A DNA stretch of 47,400 nucleotides from Chitinophaga pinensis (GCA_945860705.1 CAMART010000024.1:1-47400); one strand, 5' to 3'; counted from the stretch's first letter, positions 19,201-28,094 are shown. Notes: generated by a model not told the origin, from the sequence alone. Numbers and translations: made by a program.

Positions 19201-19229
19201 AAAAAGCATTCTGTAATAGAATGCTTTTT
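19201..19229 (-). terminator. Terminator between tsf and pyrH
   Basis: A perfect 12-bp stem (19201-19212 with 19218-19229) has a 5-base loop, and a run of T follows on the minus strand. It sits 24 bases after tsf. It should reduce transcription of pyrH-frr relative to the ribosomal protein genes. Confidence 0.8.
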
Positions 19230-19252
19230 TATTTATTTTAATGAATTAATCA

Positions 19253-20104
19253 TTATGCGTTTGTTCCTAAAGTTACTCTTTTAAATGAAGTTACTGTAAG
19301 ATCTGCTGCTACTTCTTTCAATACTTGAGCTACTGATTTACTTCCGTCTTTTACAAAAGCTTGATTCAATAAAGTATTTTCTTTAAAGAAAGCACCAATT
19401 TTACCTTCAGCTATTTTAGCTAACATTTCTTCTGGTTTACCTTCCATTTTAGGATCAGCTTTCATAGTATCCATGATGATATTTTTTTCTCTTTCTATCG
19501 CTTCTGGTGCTACGCTATCTGCATCTATTGCTACTGGATTCATTGCTGCTATTTGCATAGCCACATCTCTTCCTATTGCATATACTGCATCATTTTTATC
19601 TTTGTTTAGTCCTACTAAAACACCCATTTTATATCCTGCGTGTATGTATGGAACTATACAATCACCTGTCATTCTAGTGTATGCACCTATTTGTATCATT
19701 TCACCGATTGCCGCTACTTTACCTTGTAGTTGTTCTGTGATAGTACTACCATTCATAGTAGATGCTACTAACTCTTCTTTTGTTGCAAATTTGTGAGCCA
19801 AAGCGTGATTAGCAATTTCTTTTGCGAAATTTACAAAATCTTCGTTTTTAGCTACGAAATCTGTTTCACAACTGATTTGTACTGCTACACCTTCTTTGCC
19901 ATCTTCTGTAGTGATAGCTACTACTACACCTTCATTACTTTCTCTACCTGCTCTAAGTTCTGCAACTTTAGCACCTTTTTTTCTAAGGTAGTCAATAGCT
20001 GCTTGCATATCGCCATTAGATTCAGTCAAGGCTTTTTTGCAGTCCATCATACCTGCACCTGTTTGTATTCTAAGTTCGTTTACTTCTTTTGCTGTAATTG
20101 TCAT
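19253..20104 (-). CDS. tsf: Elongation factor Ts
   Basis: The guanine-nucleotide exchange factor that regenerates EF-Tu-GTP during translation. The protein has 283 residues. The N-terminal UBA-like segment (VNELRIQTGAGMMDCKKALTES) and the EF-Tu contact QISCETDFVAKNEDF are both present. A second core subdomain follows with VAMQIAAMNPVAI. It follows rpsB by 35 bases, the nearly universal arrangement, and ends before a strong terminator. Confidence 0.97.
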   Translation of the reverse strand: MTITAKEVNELRIQTGAGMMDCKKALTESNGDMQAAIDYLRKKGAKVAELRAGRESNEGVVVAITTEDGKEGVAVQISCETDFVAKNEDFVNFAKEIANHALAHKFATKEELVASTMNGSTITEQLQGKVAAIGEMIQIGAYTRMTGDCIVPYIHAGYKMGVLVGLNKDKNDAVYAIGRDVAMQIAAMNPVAIDADSVAPEAIEREKNIIMDTMKADPKMEGKPEEMLAKIAEGKIGAFFKENTLLNQAFVKDGSKSVAQVLKEVAADLTVTSFKRVTLGTNA

Positions 20105-20139
20105 TTTATATTCGGTAATATATTTTGTTATTAAATAAA

Positions 20140-20991
20140 TTATCTTCTAGGAGCTCCTGCACCACCTCTTGGCGGACCTGTAGGTTTTCTTCTAGTCATT
20201 TGTTTTTTGTCTTTAGCTGGTTTTTCACCACCTTCTTCCAATCCTGCTATTCTATCATTTTCTGCTTCAGTTTCAGCATCTGCATCATCTTGATCTTTCA
20301 TAGTCACTCTATCAGCCAATCCTTCTTTGATAGCATCTGAGATATAATTTACGATGATAGCGATAGATTTAGTAGCATCGTCATTTGCAGGTACTGCAAA
20401 ATCAACTGAAGTAGGATCTGAGTTCGTATCTACCATACCAAAAGTAGGTATTCCTAATCTTTTAGCCTCTTTTAATGCGATATGCTCATGACTGATATCT
20501 ACCATAAATATAGCAGATGGAAGTCTGTTTAGTTGAGAGATACCACCTAAAATTTTGCTCAATTTTTCTTTTTCACGAGTCAAAACTAAACGCTCTTTTT
20601 TAGTTAAGCTATCAGCTGAACCATCTTTAAGCATTTTTTCGATACTGTTTAGTTTTTTGATTGACTTACGAATAGTAGCAAAGTTAGTAAGCATACCACC
20701 TAACCATCTTTCTGTTACATAAGGCATATTGATACTTTCAGCTATTTCTTTTACAGTTTCTTTCGCCTGTTTTTTAGTAGCTACAAAAAGTACTTTTCTA
20801 CCGCTTCTAGCTATAGATTTAAGCGCAGCTGCACTTTCTTCTAATTTTTCAGCAGTTTTATTTAGATCTATTAAATGAATACCTTTTTTCTCTGTGAAGA
20901 TATAAGGCAACATTCTTGGATTCCATTTCTTTTTGAGGTGACCAAAGTGTACACCTGCATCAAGCAATTCCTTTTGAGTGATATTAGACAT
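20140..20991 (-). CDS. rpsB: 30S ribosomal protein S2
   Basis: A component of the small subunit needed late in assembly and for holding S1. The protein has 283 residues, longer than the roughly 240 of E. coli. The body is typical (ELLDAGVHFGHLKKKWNPRM, then TERWLGGMLTNF and FGMVDTNSDP). The extra length is a C-terminal tail from about residue 228: an acidic stretch (DQDDADAETEAEND) followed by a basic, Gly/Pro/Arg-rich end (RRKPTGPPRGGAGAPRR). This tail resembles an RNA-binding extension and looks lineage-specific (inference). The gene sits between rpsI (36 bases) and tsf (35 bases). Confidence 0.97.
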   Translation of the reverse strand: MSNITQKELLDAGVHFGHLKKKWNPRMLPYIFTEKKGIHLIDLNKTAEKLEESAAALKSIARSGRKVLFVATKKQAKETVKEIAESINMPYVTERWLGGMLTNFATIRKSIKKLNSIEKMLKDGSADSLTKKERLVLTREKEKLSKILGGISQLNRLPSAIFMVDISHEHIALKEAKRLGIPTFGMVDTNSDPTSVDFAVPANDDATKSIAIIVNYISDAIKEGLADRVTMKDQDDADAETEAENDRIAGLEEGGEKPAKDKKQMTRRKPTGPPRGGAGAPRR

Positions 20992-21027
20992 TTTATATAT
21001 TTTATTAAAGGATTTTTACAAATAAGA

Positions 21028-21414
21028 TTAACGTTTACTAAATTGTTCTTTTTTACGAGCTTTACGTAAACCTGGTTTTTTACGTTCTACCACTCTAGCA
21101 TCTCTAGTAAGAAGACGCTCTTTTTTCAATGCTGGTTTGCTATCTGGGCTTACCAAAAGTATAGCTCTAGAGATACCCATTGCTACTGCTTCTGCTTGTC
21201 CTTTTACTCCACCACCATTTGCATTTACTTTAATATCGTATTGTCCACCTAGTCCACTATGTGCAAAAGGAGCTTCTACTTTATGTTGTAAATATACTAT
21301 TGGGAAATATTCTTTATAGTCTTTACCATTCACGGTAATCTCTCCGCTTCCTTTAGCTATATATACTCTAGCTATGGATGCTTTTCTTCTTCCTACTGCT
21401 ACGTTTTTTTCCAT
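21028..21414 (-). CDS. rpsI: 30S ribosomal protein S9
   Basis: A small-subunit protein whose C-terminal tail reaches the P-site tRNA. The protein has 128 residues. It begins with VGRRKASIARVYIAKGSGEITVNG, includes GGGVKGQAEAVAMGISRAI, and ends in the expected very basic tail (KKPGLRKARKKEQFSKR) with the conserved terminal KR. It follows rplM by 4 bases, so the two are translationally coupled. Confidence 0.97.
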   Translation of the reverse strand: MEKNVAVGRRKASIARVYIAKGSGEITVNGKDYKEYFPIVYLQHKVEAPFAHSGLGGQYDIKVNANGGGVKGQAEAVAMGISRAILLVSPDSKPALKKERLLTRDARVVERKKPGLRKARKKEQFSKR

Positions 21415-21418
21415 TGTC

Positions 21419-21859
21419 TTAGATTAATTGTTTTGGTTTTTGTGCTGCATGTGGATGCTCTGTTCCTTCATACACAAATAATTTTCTAAAATGTTGATCG
21501 CCTAATTTTGTTTTTGGCAACATACCTTTTACTGCCCATTCGATCATCGCTTTTGGATTACGTTTGTTCATTTTTTCTGCAGTAAGGCTTTTTTGACCAC
21601 CTGGATATAATGAGTGCCAAATATATTCTTTGTCTTTCATTTTATTACCAGTAAGTCTAGTTTTATTACTGTTTAGTACGATTACATAATCGCCAGTATC
21701 TAAGTTGCTAGAATAGTAAGGTCTGTGTTTTCCACGTAGTATAGTAGCTATTTTTGTAACTAATCTACCTAGTGTTTGACCTTCTGCATCTACAACGTAC
21801 CATTCCCTTTGTATCATCTCTGGGTTGGCCATTTTCGTGATTTTTTGCGTCTTTTCCAC
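21419..21859 (-). CDS. rplM: 50S ribosomal protein L13
   Basis: An early-assembling large-subunit protein. The protein has 146 residues, standard length. Hallmarks are WYVVDAEGQTLGRLVTKIA near the N-terminus, LDTGDYVIVLNSNK, the conserved YPGG motif and the basic segment KMNKRNPKAMIEWAVKGMLPK. It is the first gene of the translation cluster. A strong promoter lies at 21907-21937, predicting a leader of about 40 bases. I could not recognise an autoregulatory RNA structure in that leader. Confidence 0.97.
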   Translation of the reverse strand: MEKTQKITKMANPEMIQREWYVVDAEGQTLGRLVTKIATILRGKHRPYYSSNLDTGDYVIVLNSNKTRLTGNKMKDKEYIWHSLYPGGQKSLTAEKMNKRNPKAMIEWAVKGMLPKTKLGDQHFRKLFVYEGTEHPHAAQKPKQLI

Positions 21860-21906
21860 TTCTTTTATTGATTTATTATTTATGAATATTTTTCTTAAAT
21901 GGAGTG

Positions 21907-21937
21907 CAAAAGTAGTGCATTCCTATTCGATAGACAA
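21907..21937 (-). promoter_or_regulatory. Promoter of the rplM ribosomal protein operon
   Basis: On the minus strand TTG (21935-21937) is followed after 20 bases by TACTTTTG (21907-21914). This is the best two-part promoter of the phylum type inside the window. It lies about 48 bases upstream of rplM, as expected for a highly expressed operon. Confidence 0.7.
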
Positions 21938-22089
21938 GGGATTGATAGATTATTTTCAATCAACTTCTATAAGCTATTGATTATCAGATAAAATAAAATA
22001 TAAATTAATTTCTAGAACAAAATTAGTGTTGATTTTTAATGAGATATGATAGTAGTAATTATGTAAAAATTGTTGAGATCATATCTACA

Positions 22090-22797
22090 TTAACCCAACT
22101 TCTCCAGAGCAATCCTAGCCACTTCTTGTTCGGCATCTTTTTTATTGAAACCTTGTGTGGTACAGATAAGTATATCTGCGTAGTAGAGTTCTATTTCAAA
22201 AATATTTTGCTTGCCATTGCTTTTAGTAGCACTATGTTTATAAAGAAGTGTAGCATTTTCTTTTTGAGATTTGATGAGTAGTAGTCCTTTGAAATTTCGG
22301 TTTTCCTCAGCTATTTTATCTACATCTAGTAGGTTTTTCACCAATTTGTCTAATACAAATTTTTTAGTTTTTACATATCCTTTATCTATATAAATTGCTC
22401 CAATAAATGCCTCCAATGCATCTCCAAGTATATCTGTTTTATCTAGTTTTATATGATGTTTTTCATATTTGATAAATTGTTGTAGATTTAGATCATTGGC
22501 TATTTCATTCAAGCTTTTACGCTGTACTATTTTACTGCGAAGCTCGGTAAGAAATCCTTCCTCTTTGTATGGAAATTTTTGATATAAATATTCAGATATG
22601 ATAGTATTGAGCACACTATCACCAAGAAATTCTAATCGTTCATTATTTTTTGTATTCGATGCTGATTTACTTCGGTGTTGCAAGGATTGTTTGTACAAAT
22701 CTATATTATTGGGTACATAACCAATAGTATGATAGATATATTCTTTTAGCTTTTTATCTTTTCCAGTAAATAATAATATTTGATCTAGTAAAGACAA
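22090..22797 (-). CDS. rnc: Ribonuclease III
   Basis: A double-strand-specific endoribonuclease that processes rRNA and some mRNAs in the cytoplasm. The protein has 235 residues. The catalytic signature NERLEFLGDSVL is at residues 52-63, and the second acidic site is in DILGDALEAFIGAIYIDKG. A C-terminal double-stranded-RNA-binding domain (about 165-235) ends with GFNKKDAEQEVARIALEKLG. It begins 11 bases after fabF, forming the acpP-fabF-rnc run common in bacteria. Confidence 0.96.
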   Translation of the reverse strand: MSLLDQILLFTGKDKKLKEYIYHTIGYVPNNIDLYKQSLQHRSKSASNTKNNERLEFLGDSVLNTIISEYLYQKFPYKEEGFLTELRSKIVQRKSLNEIANDLNLQQFIKYEKHHIKLDKTDILGDALEAFIGAIYIDKGYVKTKKFVLDKLVKNLLDVDKIAEENRNFKGLLLIKSQKENATLLYKHSATKSNGKQNIFEIELYYADILICTTQGFNKKDAEQEVARIALEKLG

Positions 22798-22808
22798 ATT
22801 AAAGAATT

Positions 22809-24062
22809 TTAGTCGATATATTTTTTGAAAACAACAGAAGCATTGTGTCCACCAAAACCAAAAGTATTGCTGATAGCAACATTTACTTTTCTAGACTGTG
22901 CTTTATTGAGAGTAAGATTGAAACGCTCATCAATAGCTGGATCAGCAGTTTCATGATTGATAGTAGGTGGTATTATATCGTTTTTAATAGCTAGAATTGT
23001 TGCTGCAGCTTCTATTGCGCCTGCACCTCCTAGTAAATGACCTGTCATAGATTTGGTAGAACTAATATTCATATTGAAAGCATGCTCACCAAATACTTTA
23101 TGTATTGCTTTTAGTTCTGCTACATCACCTAGTGGAGTAGAAGTACCGTGTACATTTATATAATCGATATCTGTAGTAGCTACTCCAGCTTCAGTAAGTG
23201 CGTCATTCATCACTAAGATTACACCATTTCCATCTGGGTCTGGAGCTGTGAGGTGATAGGCGTCTGCGCTCATACCTCCTGCTATCATTTCTGCATATAT
23301 TTTTGCACCTCTAGCTTTAGCATGCTCGTATTCTTCAAGTATAATAGCTGCTCCTCCTTCTCCTGCTACAAATCCATCTCTATTTAAGTCAAATGGTCTA
23401 GATGCAGTGGCTGGGTCATCATTCCTTTCGCTCATAGCTTTCATAGCACTAAAACCACCTACACCACCTTCGGTAATAGGAGCTTCAGAACCACCAGTAA
23501 CTATAGCGTTTGCTTTGCCAAGTCTGATATAATTAAATGAATCTATGAGTGCATTGGTAGAAGATGCGCATGCTGCAACGGTAGCATAGTTCATACCTTT
23601 AAATCCGTATTTCATTGATATCATACCAGGGCAGATATCAATTATCATTTTAGGTATAAAGAAAGGATTGAAACGAGGTGTTCCATCACCTTTGAAGAAG
23701 TCTCTAATTTCGTTTTGAAATATATTGAGTCCACCTATTCCTGAACCCCAGATAACACCTATTTTGGTTTTATCAACAGAATCTGAATTGAGACCTGAAT
23801 CTTCTATGGCTTCTGAGGCTACTATCATTCCATATTGGCAGAAGAAATCCATTCTTTTGGCTTCTTTTACCTCAAAATAATTTGCAGGATTATAATTTTT
23901 TAATTCGCAAGCTATTCTGGTTTTGAATTTACTTGCATCAAAATTCTTAATAGTATCACAGCCACTTACTCCTTTTAATAATGCATCCCAATATTCGGTA
24001 GCAGTATTTCCTATAGGAGTGAGTGCACCTAAACCGGTTACAACAACACGTTTTAGAGCCAT
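22809..24062 (-). CDS. fabF: 3-oxoacyl-[acyl-carrier-protein] synthase II
   Basis: The condensing enzyme that extends acyl-ACP with malonyl-ACP in fatty acid synthesis. The protein has 417 residues, normal length. The nucleophile is C165 in VAACASSTN. The catalytic histidines are H305 in VHGTSTPLGD and H342 in TKSMTGHLLGG, with the conserved K337. The C-terminus has the GFGGHNAS loop. It lies 24 bases downstream of acpP, whose product is its substrate carrier, and 11 bases before rnc. Confidence 0.97.
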   Translation of the reverse strand: MALKRVVVTGLGALTPIGNTATEYWDALLKGVSGCDTIKNFDASKFKTRIACELKNYNPANYFEVKEAKRMDFFCQYGMIVASEAIEDSGLNSDSVDKTKIGVIWGSGIGGLNIFQNEIRDFFKGDGTPRFNPFFIPKMIIDICPGMISMKYGFKGMNYATVAACASSTNALIDSFNYIRLGKANAIVTGGSEAPITEGGVGGFSAMKAMSERNDDPATASRPFDLNRDGFVAGEGGAAIILEEYEHAKARGAKIYAEMIAGGMSADAYHLTAPDPDGNGVILVMNDALTEAGVATTDIDYINVHGTSTPLGDVAELKAIHKVFGEHAFNMNISSTKSMTGHLLGGAGAIEAAATILAIKNDIIPPTINHETADPAIDERFNLTLNKAQSRKVNVAISNTFGFGGHNASVVFKKYID

Positions 24063-24086
24063 AAATATTTATTTTTTAAAAATGAA

Positions 24087-24323
24087 TTATTTTGCGTTGC
24101 TTTCTAAGTATGTGATAGCATCACCTACTGTAGCTATAGTTTCTGCTTGCTCATCAGGAATAGATATATTAAATTCTTTTTCAAATTCCATGATTAATTC
24201 TACTGTATCTAAAGAGTCTGCACCTAGATCATTCGTAAAGCTTGCTTCGTTAGTTACTTCATTTTCGTCTGCTCCTAATTTCTCTACGATAATTTTTTTT
24301 ACTCTTTCTGCTATAGTTGCCAT
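24087..24323 (-). CDS. acpP: Acyl carrier protein
   Basis: A 78-residue acidic helical protein that carries growing acyl chains on a phosphopantetheine arm in fatty acid synthesis. The attachment serine is S37 in the DSL motif ([15 protein letters not shown]). Length and charge match the family. It is the first gene of the acpP-fabF-rnc run, with an exact -7 box 44 bases upstream of its ATG. Confidence 0.97.
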   Translation of the reverse strand: MATIAERVKKIIVEKLGADENEVTNEASFTNDLGADSLDTVELIMEFEKEFNISIPDEQAETIATVGDAITYLESNAK

Positions 24324-24367
24324 TTTTGTTTGGTTTAAATTTTAAAATAATTTCCGTTTTGGAAGTA

Positions 24368-24375
24368 CAAAATTA
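24368..24375 (-). promoter_or_regulatory. -7 promoter box of acpP-fabF-rnc
   Basis: TAATTTTG on the minus strand matches TAnnTTTG and is 44 bases from the acpP ATG. The -33 region is not clear. Confidence 0.5.
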
Positions 24376-24474
24376 ATACTTTTTCGATTAAATAGATTTT
24401 TTATTGTTTTTCTATAAAATTTTATTTTTTGTACCTTATACAAATATATATAATAAGTCTACAAATGAAAGAAG

Positions 24475-24482
24475 TATTTTTG
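24475..24482 (+). promoter_or_regulatory. -7 promoter box of the IPExxxVDY-pyk unit
   Basis: TATTTTTG matches TAnnTTTG and lies 25 bases before the TTG start at 24508. It diverges from the acpP promoter in the same 184-base spacer. Confidence 0.5.
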
Positions 24483-24507
24483 CACTTATAAAGAATATAT
24501 TTTCATT

Positions 24508-24936
24508 TTGGCAAAGAAAACTTTAAAATCTGAAAACAACTACATATATAGAGTACTTGGCATAGTAAGTAGTGCCAAAGATTATAGAATATGTCATTAT
24601 ATCAATAAAGAATTAGAATTTAAATTTTGTGCTGGAGATGAAGTATTTGTAGAACAAAAAATAGGTCAAGCTGGTTTTAATATGAAACCATATGCGTATC
24701 AACCAGAAGAAAGTATTTGTAAATATTTTTTTATTAACAATAAAAACGAGAATGATTTACTAATACCCAAATTGAAAGAAATGGATTATTTTTTATTGGT
24801 AGAAGGCGAAATATTAAAAACCGAGTGGAATCATTTGGTAAAGACATTAAAAACCATAAATGTAATACAGCATTTTATAGAAATAGAAATAAAACATTTT
24901 ACAGCAATAGAACATCTTATATTTGAATCAAAATAA
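24508..24936 (+). CDS. IPExxxVDY family protein
   Basis: A 142-residue cytoplasmic protein of a Bacteroidota-restricted family without known function. The segment DYRICHYINKELEF matches the family's conserved region. The naming motif is present in weakened form as IPKLKEMDY (about residues 86-94), with K for E and M for V. The start is TTG at 24508; no ATG or GTG lies in frame nearby, and the -7 box at 24475 supports it. It is followed 12 bases later by pyruvate kinase, the usual neighbour of this family as far as I recall, so the two are probably co-transcribed. Family assignment is by motif and context. Confidence 0.72.
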   Translation: MAKKTLKSENNYIYRVLGIVSSAKDYRICHYINKELEFKFCAGDEVFVEQKIGQAGFNMKPYAYQPEESICKYFFINNKNENDLLIPKLKEMDYFLLVEGEILKTEWNHLVKTLKTINVIQHFIEIEIKHFTAIEHLIFESK

Positions 24937-24948
24937 AATAATACAATC

Positions 24949-26379
24949 GTGAAATTAGCTTCAACTAGAACAAAAATCATAGCAACATTTGGGCCTGCTT
25001 GCAACACTGAAGAATCATTATACAATTTAATAAAAGCTGGTGTAGATGTGATGCGTTTTAATTTTTCGCATGGCACCCATCTTTTTCATAAAAATGGAAT
25101 GGATTTGGTAAAAAAAATAAATAAAAAACATAACCTAAATATAGCCATACTGGTAGATTTACAAGGGCCCAAAATACGTGTAGGTGAAGTAGAAAATAAT
25201 GGTGTAACTCTCAAGGAAGGTCAAACTGTAGAACTCACCAACATCGAATCTGTGACAACTTCTCACAAAATTTTTATCAGCTATGATAGACTTGCACAAG
25301 ATGTAAATGTAGGTGAAGTAATACTCATGGATGATGGCAAACTACAACTAAAAATAACTGAGACTGATAAAAAGAAAAAAGTAAAAGCTAAAGTACTTGT
25401 AGGCGGTTTATTATCATCTAAAAAAGGAGTAAATTTTCCAAACACAAATACTACAGTACCTAGCTTAACTGAGAAGGATAAAGCAGATTTAAAATTTGGA
25501 GTAAGCCAAAATGCTAATTGGATAGCTTTATCATTTGTGCGATCTGCATCTGATGTAGTAGAGCTAAAAAAACTTATAGACCCAAGCAAAAACTTTATAA
25601 AAGTAATATCTAAAATAGAGAAACCTGAAGCTATTGAATGTATTGATGATATCATAGCTGTAAGTGATGCTATCATGGTAGCACGTGGAGATTTGGCTGT
25701 AGAAGTAGCTATAGAAAAAATGCCATTGATACAAAAAGACATCATAAAAAAATGTATCAAAGCATCAAGACCAGTAGTAGTAGCTACTCAAATGATGGAG
25801 AGTATGATACATAACCCTATGCCTACTAGAGCAGAAATAACTGATGTTGCGAATGCCTTGATAGATGGAGCAGATGCTGTAATGCTCAGTGGAGAAACTA
25901 GTGTAGGTAACTATCCTGTGAAAGTAATTGAAACTGTAGAAAAAATCATTCGCTCTATAGAAAAATCTAACTTGATATATGATAACGATCACCCTGCTGA
26001 TAAAAAATCTCCTACTTACATATCTGATAGAATATGCTATAGTGCTGTGCGCATAGCTCAAGATATACACGCAAAAGCAATACTTGGTGTGACCGTAAGT
26101 GGATATACTGGTTTTATTGTAAGTAGCTATAGACCAAAATCAAAAATATTTTTATTTACAAGCAATAAACATATGCTCTGTACACTAAATATTTGTTGGG
26201 GAGTGAAGGCATTTTATTATGATAAATTTAAAGATACAGATGCTACTATTACCGACTTGATAAAAATTCTAAAGAAAGATAAATTGGTAGATACTGGAGA
26301 TTTTGTAATTAACTGTGCTAGTATGCCTCTAAAAGCAAAAGGTAGAACTAATATGGTGAAGGTGACTGAGGTGAAATAA
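24949..26379 (+). CDS. pyk: Pyruvate kinase
   Basis: The glycolytic enzyme converting phosphoenolpyruvate and ADP to pyruvate and ATP in the cytoplasm. The protein has 476 residues, standard. Key parts are TRTKIIATFGPA and MRFNFSHGTH at the N-terminus, ISKIEKPEAIECIDDI with the catalytic Lys/Glu, MVARGDLAVE, and ATQMMESMIHNPMPTRAE leading into DGADAVMLSGETSVG. The C-terminal domain is complete. The start is GTG at 24949, 12 bases after the IPExxxVDY gene. It ends 2 bases from the convergent gene at 26382, leaving no room for a separate terminator. Confidence 0.97.
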   Translation: MKLASTRTKIIATFGPACNTEESLYNLIKAGVDVMRFNFSHGTHLFHKNGMDLVKKINKKHNLNIAILVDLQGPKIRVGEVENNGVTLKEGQTVELTNIESVTTSHKIFISYDRLAQDVNVGEVILMDDGKLQLKITETDKKKKVKAKVLVGGLLSSKKGVNFPNTNTTVPSLTEKDKADLKFGVSQNANWIALSFVRSASDVVELKKLIDPSKNFIKVISKIEKPEAIECIDDIIAVSDAIMVARGDLAVEVAIEKMPLIQKDIIKKCIKASRPVVVATQMMESMIHNPMPTRAEITDVANALIDGADAVMLSGETSVGNYPVKVIETVEKIIRSIEKSNLIYDNDHPADKKSPTYISDRICYSAVRIAQDIHAKAILGVTVSGYTGFIVSSYRPKSKIFLFTSNKHMLCTLNICWGVKAFYYDKFKDTDATITDLIKILKKDKLVDTGDFVINCASMPLKAKGRTNMVKVTEVK

Positions 26380-26381
26380 AC

Positions 26382-26858
26382 TTAGATACCATCTATCTTT
26401 TTTTCTTCGCTCCAGTTTTTTACTACATAGCAATATGTTTTATTATTGTATACATACTCTATCATAGCTACACCATCATATTTAAAAGGAGGATCTGTAG
26501 TTCTTTTTGTATTATTTATATATGAACTTCTGATTATTTCTGAACCATAGATAGTAACATTAGTCCCTTTTTTAAAATGATTGTAATCTTTTATTGAATC
26601 TGTATTTCTGTATTTTGTATCTAAATACATATTACCAACCCAAATCATTTTGATATAGCCATCAAAATCTTTTGTAAAATTTATTTCAAAATCATAGTCT
26701 ATACCAGCTCCTCCTTTGCCTTCTGGTGCACCACTTACCCATTTAGCTTTAGTTGATTTTACTAAAGTGAAAAACTTATTTTTATAACTTGGTTTTACGA
26801 AATCAGATTTTGTTTTTGGTGCTAGTAATAATAGTAGATAAATAAATAACAGTTTCAT
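26382..26858 (-). CDS. Secreted protein of unknown function
   Basis: I do not recognise this 158-residue protein. Residues 1-18 form a hydrophobic signal segment (LLFIYLLLLLAPKTKS), so it is probably exported. The rest is rich in aromatic, Lys and Thr residues, as in a small beta-rich domain, with KWVSGAPEGKGGAGIDYDFEI and a single Cys near the end (NKTYCYVVKNWSEE). There are no catalytic motifs and no lipobox cysteine. It lies 22 bases downstream of the DinB gene on the same strand, so it may be co-transcribed with it, and it converges with pyk. Confidence 0.6.
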   Translation of the reverse strand: MKLLFIYLLLLLAPKTKSDFVKPSYKNKFFTLVKSTKAKWVSGAPEGKGGAGIDYDFEINFTKDFDGYIKMIWVGNMYLDTKYRNTDSIKDYNHFKKGTNVTIYGSEIIRSSYINNTKRTTDPPFKYDGVAMIEYVYNNKTYCYVVKNWSEEKKIDGI

Positions 26859-26880
26859 AAATTTAATTATTAAAAAAGGG

Positions 26881-27381
26881 TTAACTCATATCAGCGCTTG
26901 GACCATAGGTACCTGGTAATGGAATATCGAGCATTCTTAAATATACACCCAATTGTGCTCTATGATGATACCAATGATTGAGGCACCAAGTACGTATAAC
27001 ATTTGATTTTGGCAAAGTAAAATATACGATTTCTCCTGCACGCATCGTCCAGTTTTCTTTCAATTTTTCGTCATCTATAGTTTCAAGAATGGTGAAAGCT
27101 TCATTTATTTTTTTATCATATACAGCTAATAGTTCTGCATTTGATGTAGGGATAAAAGGCTTATGCTCCATGGTAGCAAAATCAAGTACGTCTTTTTTAG
27201 TTACATCACCAAACCAACCAGGTATTTCAGCTACATGCACTGCAAGATTCATCAACTTCATGCTTTTTTCGTGAGGCTTATAGTCTCCTTTTTCTATTGG
27301 TACTAGTGATAAAATCGCTCTAGTAGCTCCTGCTTCAGCTTTAAGTTCTTCTAAAAATAAGTTTGTTAATATTTTACTCAT
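26881..27381 (-). CDS. DinB family protein
   Basis: A 166-residue cytoplasmic four-helix-bundle protein of the DinB/YfiT metalloenzyme superfamily. The three expected metal ligands are visible: H49 (NLAVHVAEIPGW), H136 and H140 (NHWYHHRAQLGVYLR). Most members have no defined reaction; some are thiol transferases using bacillithiol or mycothiol. The end GTYGPSADM is typical of one large subgroup. It has its own -7 box and may be co-transcribed with the secreted protein downstream. Confidence 0.85.
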   Translation of the reverse strand: MSKILTNLFLEELKAEAGATRAILSLVPIEKGDYKPHEKSMKLMNLAVHVAEIPGWFGDVTKKDVLDFATMEHKPFIPTSNAELLAVYDKKINEAFTILETIDDEKLKENWTMRAGEIVYFTLPKSNVIRTWCLNHWYHHRAQLGVYLRMLDIPLPGTYGPSADMS

Positions 27382-27398
27382 TTGTTATAGGTTTTGTA

Positions 27399-27406
27399 CA
27401 AATATA
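27399..27406 (-). promoter_or_regulatory. -7 promoter box of the DinB family gene
   Basis: TATATTTG on the minus strand matches TAnnTTTG exactly and is 17 bases from the ATG at 27381. Confidence 0.5.
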
Positions 27407-27511
27407 GATAATATGAACTATTAAAATATTTTTTTCATCTTTGTTATTAATTAAGAATAAAAACTATTTATTCTTTTTTGAGTTTAATATAAAACACTAA
27501 AATAAAAAAAA

Positions 27512-28012
27512 ATGGCAAACATTACATTGGGAGGAAATCCTATAAGCACTTGTGGCGAACTACCAGAAATAGGTAACAAAGCTCCGGAATTTTATCTTAC
27601 AGCTACTGACTTGAGTACAAAAAATTTGGAATCGTATGCAGGCAAAAAAATCGTTATGAATATTTTTCCAAGTGTAGATACTGGAGTATGTGCTACTTCT
27701 GTAAGAAAATTTAATGAAAAGGCTACAGGATTAAACAATACAATAGTACTTTGTATTTCTAGAGATTTGCCTTTTGCACAAAAAAGATTTTGTGGTGCTG
27801 AAGGTATTTCAAATGTTGAAATGCTATCTGATTTTAAAGATGGTGGGTTTGGAATGAACTATGGAGTGATGATAGAAGAAGGTGCATTCTCAAAACTTCA
27901 TGCAAGAGCTATAGTAGTGCTCAACGAAACAGGGAATGTTATTCATACAGAATTAGTTTCTGAAATTGGTCATGAACCAAACTATGACGCAGTCTATAGC
28001 GTTTTAGGATAA
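27512..28012 (+). CDS. tpx: Thiol peroxidase (Tpx, atypical 2-Cys peroxiredoxin)
   Basis: A 166-residue enzyme that reduces peroxides with electrons from thioredoxin. The peroxidatic cysteine is C60 in DTGVCATSVRKFNE and the resolving cysteine is C94 in FAQKRFCGAEG, matching the pair in E. coli Tpx. The start ITLGGNPISTCGELPEIG is characteristic of the family. No signal peptide is visible. It is a single gene with a strong terminator. A weak promoter-like sequence (CATCTTTG) lies near 27440. Confidence 0.96.
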   Translation: MANITLGGNPISTCGELPEIGNKAPEFYLTATDLSTKNLESYAGKKIVMNIFPSVDTGVCATSVRKFNEKATGLNNTIVLCISRDLPFAQKRFCGAEGISNVEMLSDFKDGGFGMNYGVMIEEGAFSKLHARAIVVLNETGNVIHTELVSEIGHEPNYDAVYSVLG

Positions 28013-28030
28013 TATTAAAATATAAAAATC

Positions 28031-28065
28031 AAAAGCTACCTTGTTGTTTAAACTTGGTAGCTTTT
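28031..28065 (+). terminator. Terminator of tpx
   Basis: A 10-bp perfect stem (28031-28040 with 28056-28065) has a 15-base loop and runs into a T-tract. It lies 18 bases after the tpx stop codon. Confidence 0.85.
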
Positions 28066-28094
28066 TTTTACACCTAAAAACTCATATAAATCTT

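Noticed and set aside
22042-22086. 9-bp inverted repeat (AGATATGAT with ATCATATCT) after rnc
   Set aside because: The loop is 27 bases and no T-tract follows on the minus strand, so it is not a convincing terminator.
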